DNA from: CAYGXH01 sp964354485 | GTDB taxonomy: Bacteria; Bacteroidota; Ignavibacteria; UBA10030; SZUA-254 | NCBI GenBank assembly: GCA_964354485.1 | Contig: CAYGZY010000161.1 | Location: 1 to 16,540, forward strand | DNA length: 16,540 nt | Reading direction: 5' to 3' | The notes under the pieces: model-generated | What the model was told of the DNA's origin: nothing | Database searches by the model: none | Seen by the model: only the letters and a program-made list of their open reading frames with translations | Shown: piece after piece, positions 13,258-16,540 of the stretch | Layout: each line of letters starts with the position of its first letter | Position numbering within the stretch: the stretch's first letter is position 1 | Made by a program: the position numbers and the translations under genes

Positions 13258-14006
13258 TCCCGGCTATTAACGTGATGAACCTGAACTTTCGGTATGAAGA
13301 CGGCACTGAAGCTCTGAGAGAGATTAGTTTCCATGTCCGGGAAAACGAAACTGTCGGTATTATCGGACCCAACGGTGCGGGGAAGTCAACACTTCTCCTG
13401 CACCTGAATGGTCTCTTACCGGAAGTAAAGACCGAGCCATCATCGGTTTCTATATTTAGCGAAGGAATCACAGATATTTCAGAATCCTCGATCCGCCGTT
13501 CTGTAGGTCTTCTTTTCCAGAATCCCGATGACCAGCTTTTCTGCCCGACCGTCTATGAGGATGTCGCTTTTGGACCTCAGCAGTTTGGTTTCGATGAAAA
13601 ATCCGTCAGAGAAATTGTTCGTGATGCATTGAAAGAAGTTGGACTTGAGGGATACGAAAATCGTTTGCCGCATCATCTGAGCGGCGGCGAGAAACAGAGG
13701 GTTTGCCTCGCGGGAGTGCTTGCGTGTCAGCCGAAAATATTAGCGCTCGATGAACCTACAAAAGAGCTTGATCCGCGGGGTCGCCGCACCTTGATAGAAT
13801 TTCTCAAAAAGAAACCGATAACGATAATCATAGCAACACACGATCTGGAAATGGTGGTTGAACTCTGCCATCGAACAATTATTCTTGATTCGGGAAAGCT
13901 TGTTGCGGATGGATCGACGCATGAATTGCTGGCGAACGAGAGACTTATGATGGAGCACGGACTGGAGAAACCGCACAGTTTACAACACCGGCATCCTCAC
14001 AGATAG
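13254..14006 (+). CDS. cbiO: ECF transporter ATP-binding component CbiO
   Basis: A 250-residue ABC ATPase that powers the CbiM/CbiQ importer at the inner membrane face. All motifs are present: Walker A GPNGAGKST (38-46), Q-loop Gln89 in LLFQNPDDQLF, the family YEDVAFGPQQFG (101-112), signature LSGGEKQRV (142-150), Walker B ILALDEPT (162-169, Asp166/Glu167) and switch His196 in ATHDLE. After Walker B it reads KELDP where most CbiO proteins have SGLDP or AGLDP, so the D-loop is slightly unusual. The C-terminus HSLQHRHPHR (241-250) has four histidines and may bind metal, a feature known from other cobalt/nickel ATPases. The start overlaps the cbiQ stop. The gene ends one base from the convergent receiver gene. 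Confidence 0.95.
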   Translation: MIPAINVMNLNFRYEDGTEALREISFHVRENETVGIIGPNGAGKSTLLLHLNGLLPEVKTEPSSVSIFSEGITDISESSIRRSVGLLFQNPDDQLFCPTVYEDVAFGPQQFGFDEKSVREIVRDALKEVGLEGYENRLPHHLSGGEKQRVCLAGVLACQPKILALDEPTKELDPRGRRTLIEFLKKKPITIIIATHDLEMVVELCHRTIILDSGKLVADGSTHELLANERLMMEHGLEKPHSLQHRHPHR

Positions 14007-14007
14007 A

Positions 14008-14463
14008 TCAGGAACGCCGGGAATGGAGGGATCGGTCCCGACCTCTATCTTTGTCAGTGCGGAACGTTGATTGTCCTGGATGTTGAGGCGGCCGCTTTTC
14101 TATTGGTGTGGTAAGGTAAGTGATCCACTCTTCCAATTCATTCAGCGGTCGTGCCTTACGGACGAAACCATCAAGCTTCGACGACTTGACAGCCGATATT
14201 GTATACTCATCATCGAATCCAGACACAAAGAGAAATGGGATCTTCGCATACTTCGGTGTTGCCCTGATCGTTTTGTGAAATTTAAATCCATCCATAACAG
14301 GCATATAAACATCTGATATTATAAGATCAACTGGATTCTGATCAAGTTTCTTCAGAGCGGCCTCACCATGTTCTGCACTGAAGACAGTGTAACCCTCATC
14401 CTCAAGATAACGACTTAAAATAAGGAGGTATTCGGGTTCATCATCAACTAGTAAAATATTCAT
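14008..14463 (-). CDS. Stand-alone response regulator receiver protein with basic C-terminal tail
   Basis: A 151-residue receiver without an output domain. I start it at the ATG 14461-14463, where AAAGGTGG lies seven bases upstream and MNILLVDDEPEYLLIL is the canonical beginning; a 12-codon longer frame has no such support. Asp7 and Asp8 form the acidic pocket, Asp51 is the phosphoacceptor (LIISDVYMPVMDG) and Ser81 is the switch position (FLFVSGF). Lys103 is present in GFVRKARPL, but the following residue is Ala rather than the near-invariant Pro. After the fold ends at about 120 there is a hydrophilic, Arg-rich tail (EKRPPQHPGQ...DRGRDRSLHSRRS), which could bind nucleic acid or a partner. 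It converges on cbiO with a single intervening base and no terminator. No histidine kinase is nearby. Confidence 0.9.
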   Translation of the reverse strand: MNILLVDDEPEYLLILSRYLEDEGYTVFSAEHGEAALKKLDQNPVDLIISDVYMPVMDGFKFHKTIRATPKYAKIPFLFVSGFDDEYTISAVKSSKLDGFVRKARPLNELEEWITYLTTPIEKRPPQHPGQSTFRTDKDRGRDRSLHSRRS

Positions 14464-14566
14464 CGACGTGCCACCTTTTAATATGTCTTTATGCAACATA
14501 AATCTGCATAATTTACGAGGTATTTATTAGATTTGCAATATATATCTGAGATTAAGAAGCCGGTTA

Positions 14567-14574
14567 TATATTTG
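14567..14574 (+). promoter_or_regulatory. TATATTTG, candidate -7 element upstream of the tricorn gene
   Basis: It matches TAnnTTTG and lies 99 bases before the ATG at 14673, in the 209-base divergent gap between the receiver and tricorn genes. No -33 partner at normal spacing is visible; the nearest TTTG (14532-14535) is 31 bases away. Support is weak and rests on the same motif at 372 and 5930. Confidence 0.3.
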
Positions 14575-14636
14575 GATAGATTCAAAACATTTTTGATATT
14601 TAGACGTACAAATATAAACATGACATTTTACCTCTA

Positions 14637-14658
14637 TTTTTCCACAATAATCCACAAT
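14637..14658. promoter_or_regulatory. Tandem TCCACAAT pair before the tricorn start
   Basis: TCCACAAT occurs at 14641-14648 and again at 14651-14658, exactly ten bases apart, so on the same helix face. Each copy, with its upstream bases, is one mismatch from the DnaA box TTATCCACA (TTTTCCACA and TAATCCACA). It lies directly before the ribosome binding site AGGAG, where a bound protein would block expression. Confidence 0.3.
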
Positions 14659-14672
14659 TCAGGAGTAATCAG

Positions 14673-16540
14673 ATGAAGAAGCTCTTAATTCTTTTTTTGT
14701 TTTTAATTGTAATCTTGGCATCTCTCAGCGCCCAACAGGAAGCAAGATTATTGCGATTTCCGGCAATAAGTGGTGATCAGATTGTATTCGCTTACGCTGG
14801 TGATCTCTACACAGTTTCCTCTACGGGCGGTGTTGCCCGTAAGCTGACGAACGATGTCGGGTACGAGATGTTTCCCCGCTTCTCTCACGACGGGAAGCAT
14901 ATCGCATTCACCGGTCAGTATGACGGAAACACCGAAGTGTACGTCATCCCTGTTTCGGGAGGAATCCCTGCGCGGCTAACACACACAGCCACACTCGGAC
15001 GTGATGATTTATCCGACCGGATGGGACCTAACAATCTTGTCATGGGCTGGATGCACGACAACAAGCACATAATTTTCAGATCGAGGATGCGCGAGTTTAA
15101 CGATTTCCGCGGAAAACTTTACCTTGCCTCCATCGATGGCGGGATGACCGAAGAACTTCCGCTTCCGCGTGGAGGATTCTGTTCCTATTCACCCGATGAT
15201 CAGAAACTTGTGTACAACAGAATATTCAGAGAATTCCGCACCTGGAAGCGGTACCGCGGAGGTATGGCTGATGATGTGTGGATATACGATTTTAAAACGA
15301 AAAAAACGGAAAACATAACGAATAATGGAGCGCTCGATATCATACCGATGTGGTCAGGAAACAAAATATACTTCATATCTGACCGGGATGCGAACAGGCG
15401 GATGAATCTCTATTCTTACGATCTCGGTACGAAGCAAACAAAACAGCTGACACAGTTTACCGAGTACGATATTAAGTTTCCGTCGCTGGGAGATAAGGCT
15501 ATAGTTTTTGAAAACGGCGGGTACATATATAAGTTCGATCTGGCAACGGAAAAAGCAGAGAAGGTTGCAATCCGGATAAATGAGGACCAAGTTGGAGGAC
15601 GCGGTGGCATTACGAAGGTTTCGGATAATATAAATAACTATGAGATGTCTCCCGACGGCAAAAGGGCATTATTCGGTGCACGGGGGGATGTATTCACAGT
15701 GCCCGCAAAGTATGGAATGGTACGGAATCTCACGGGTACACCCGGAATTCATGAGCGTAGCTCCAAATGGTCGCCGGACGGGAAGTGGATAGCTTACGTT
15801 TCTGACCGATCAGGGGAAGATGAAATATATGTTGAACCGCAGGATGGCACTTCCCAGCCGACAGCTCTGACCGGCAACAGCGATACGTATAAGTACGGGA
15901 TCCTCTGGTCGCCCGATAGCAAGAAAATACTCTGGACCGACAAGATGCAGAGACTGCGTTATATTGATGTTTCGACGAAAACCGTGAAGGATGTCGTGGT
16001 GGCTAAAGTATTTGAAGTGAACGATGCGTCCTGGTCACCCGATAGCAAGTGGATAGCGTATTCGATACCCGAAGAAGAGGTGATGACTAAAGTTTATTTG
16101 TACTCGCTCGAGAGCGGCAAGACGATCGATGTGACCGACGGATGGTATACATCCGGAGGAGGAGTATTCAGCTCTGATGGAAAACATCTCTTTTTTGTAT
16201 CCGACCGTGATTTCAATCCGACATACAGCGCGACGGAGTGGAACCATGTATATCAGGATATGTCCAGAATATACCTGGTCACTCTGACGAAGGATGTCGA
16301 ATCACCCTTCAAACCGAAGAGCGATGAAGTGACTATTAAGGAAGAAAAACCTGCGGGGGATGCATCAAAGGAAAAAAAGGAAAAAGAGAATAAGGAAGAG
16401 AAAGAAAAATCTGTAACGGTCAAGGTAGATGCAGATGGGCTTAAAGACCGTATTGTCGGTTTGCCAATTCAAGCGGGGAATTACAGGAGTCTCGTTTCTG
16501 TCGGCTCAACTTTGTACTACATACGGGATGGAGGCAGAGG
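14673..16540 (+). CDS. Exported tricorn protease homologue, N-terminal part (continues beyond window)
   Basis: The frame stays open for 622 codons to the window end. Tricorn proteases degrade peptides, such as those released by larger proteases, using a serine active site in the C-terminal half; here only the propeller half is visible. AGGAG lies seven bases before the ATG, and a signal peptide follows (MKKLLILFLFLIVILASLSAQ, 1-21), so this form is exported, unlike the cytosolic archaeal enzyme. From residue 25 (RLLRFPAISGDQIVFAYAGDLYTV) there are repeated propeller blades of the PD40 type, for example FSHDGKHIAFTGQYDGNTEVYV, WSPDGKWIAYVSDRSGEDEIYV, WSPDSKKILWTDK, WSPDSKWIAYS and FSSDGKHLFFVSDRDFNPTYS. 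At about 553-580 a strongly charged Lys/Glu stretch interrupts the propeller, followed by VKVDADGLKDRIVGLPIQAGNY. The PDZ and S41-like catalytic domains should lie beyond the window. Confidence 0.92.
   Translation, partial: MKKLLILFLFLIVILASLSAQQEARLLRFPAISGDQIVFAYAGDLYTVSSTGGVARKLTNDVGYEMFPRFSHDGKHIAFTGQYDGNTEVYVIPVSGGIPARLTHTATLGRDDLSDRMGPNNLVMGWMHDNKHIIFRSRMREFNDFRGKLYLASIDGGMTEELPLPRGGFCSYSPDDQKLVYNRIFREFRTWKRYRGGMADDVWIYDFKTKKTENITNNGALDIIPMWSGNKIYFISDRDANRRMNLYSYDLGTKQTKQLTQFTEYDIKFPSLGDKAIVFENGGYIYKFDLATEKAEKVAIRINEDQVGGRGGITKVSDNINNYEMSPDGKRALFGARGDVFTVPAKYGMVRNLTGTPGIHERSSKWSPDGKWIAYVSDRSGEDEIYVEPQDGTSQPTALTGNSDTYKYGILWSPDSKKILWTDKMQRLRYIDVSTKTVKDVVVAKVFEVNDASWSPDSKWIAYSIPEEEVMTKVYLYSLESGKTIDVTDGWYTSGGGVFSSDGKHLFFVSDRDFNPTYSATEWNHVYQDMSRIYLVTLTKDVESPFKPKSDEVTIKEEKPAGDASKEKKEKENKEEKEKSVTVKVDADGLKDRIVGLPIQAGNYRSLVSVGSTLYYIRDGGR

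Noticed and set aside
14637..14658. Replication origin suggested by DnaA-box-like pair
   Set aside because: Only two imperfect boxes, no dnaA/dnaN genes and no larger cluster of boxes nearby.

Overview
The window looks like a chromosomal segment of a bacterium of the FCB group (Bacteroidota/Chlorobiota/Ignavibacteria side). The best clue is a secreted protein ending in a type A T9SS (Por secretion system) C-terminal sorting domain with the NYPNPFNP motif. Supporting clues are a beta-helix surface protein with an N-terminal ISYQG...APYAFRA domain, an exported tricorn protease, and TAnnTTTG motifs upstream of several genes. Base composition is moderate. Assignment below phylum level is inference. 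No phage, transposase, CRISPR, tRNA or rRNA was seen.

Layout. (1) 1-243: the 3' end of adenine phosphoribosyltransferase (apt). (2) 244-484: a phase-locked heptanucleotide repeat array, then a probable promoter and a near-perfect 25-bp palindrome. (3) 485-2334: an Lrp/AsnC regulator and a type I-alpha glutamine synthetase, probably one operon. (4) 2335-2440: a long stem-loop between convergent genes. (5) 2441-5492, minus strand: two exported proteins, a T9SS-sorted protein downstream of a right-handed beta-helix protein. (6) 5493-6008: about 516 bases without a convincing gene, holding a small internal repeat pair and the promoter of the next gene. (7) 6009-9218, plus strand: a tightly spaced run of tryptophanase-family lyase, zinc-ribbon/Yip1 membrane protein, minimal zincin metallopeptidase, small alpha-beta-barrel-like protein and a stand-alone response regulator receiver. 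(8) 9244-11395, minus strand: an M28 aminopeptidase-PDZ lipoprotein preceded by a small lipoprotein. (9) 11396-11675: a second heptad array, in the opposite orientation and folding back on itself, then a dyad just before cbiM. (10) 11676-14006: an ECF metal transporter operon, cbiM (with fused PDGLE/CbiN-like domain)-cbiQ-cbiO. (11) 14008-14463, minus strand: a second stand-alone receiver protein. (12) 14673 to the window end: the N-terminal two thirds or so of an exported tricorn protease.

How the genes fit together: nitrogen and amino-acid metabolism (Lrp, GlnA, the ammonia-releasing tryptophanase), purine salvage (Apt), Co/Ni uptake (CbiMQO) and extracytoplasmic peptide degradation (M28 peptidase, tricorn). 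The most unusual sequence signal is not a gene. It is a pair of intergenic heptad arrays, about 11 kb apart, built on related units (TTGCTCA / TGAGCAA) in opposite orientation. In the first, the 7-base register is kept for about 16 units while the unit changes from TTGTACC to TTGCTCA. A promoter motif TAYATTTGCTATWRT shared by the lrp-glnA and tryptophanase upstream regions is the second most useful observation. I saw no gene cluster that I would call a new biochemical system.
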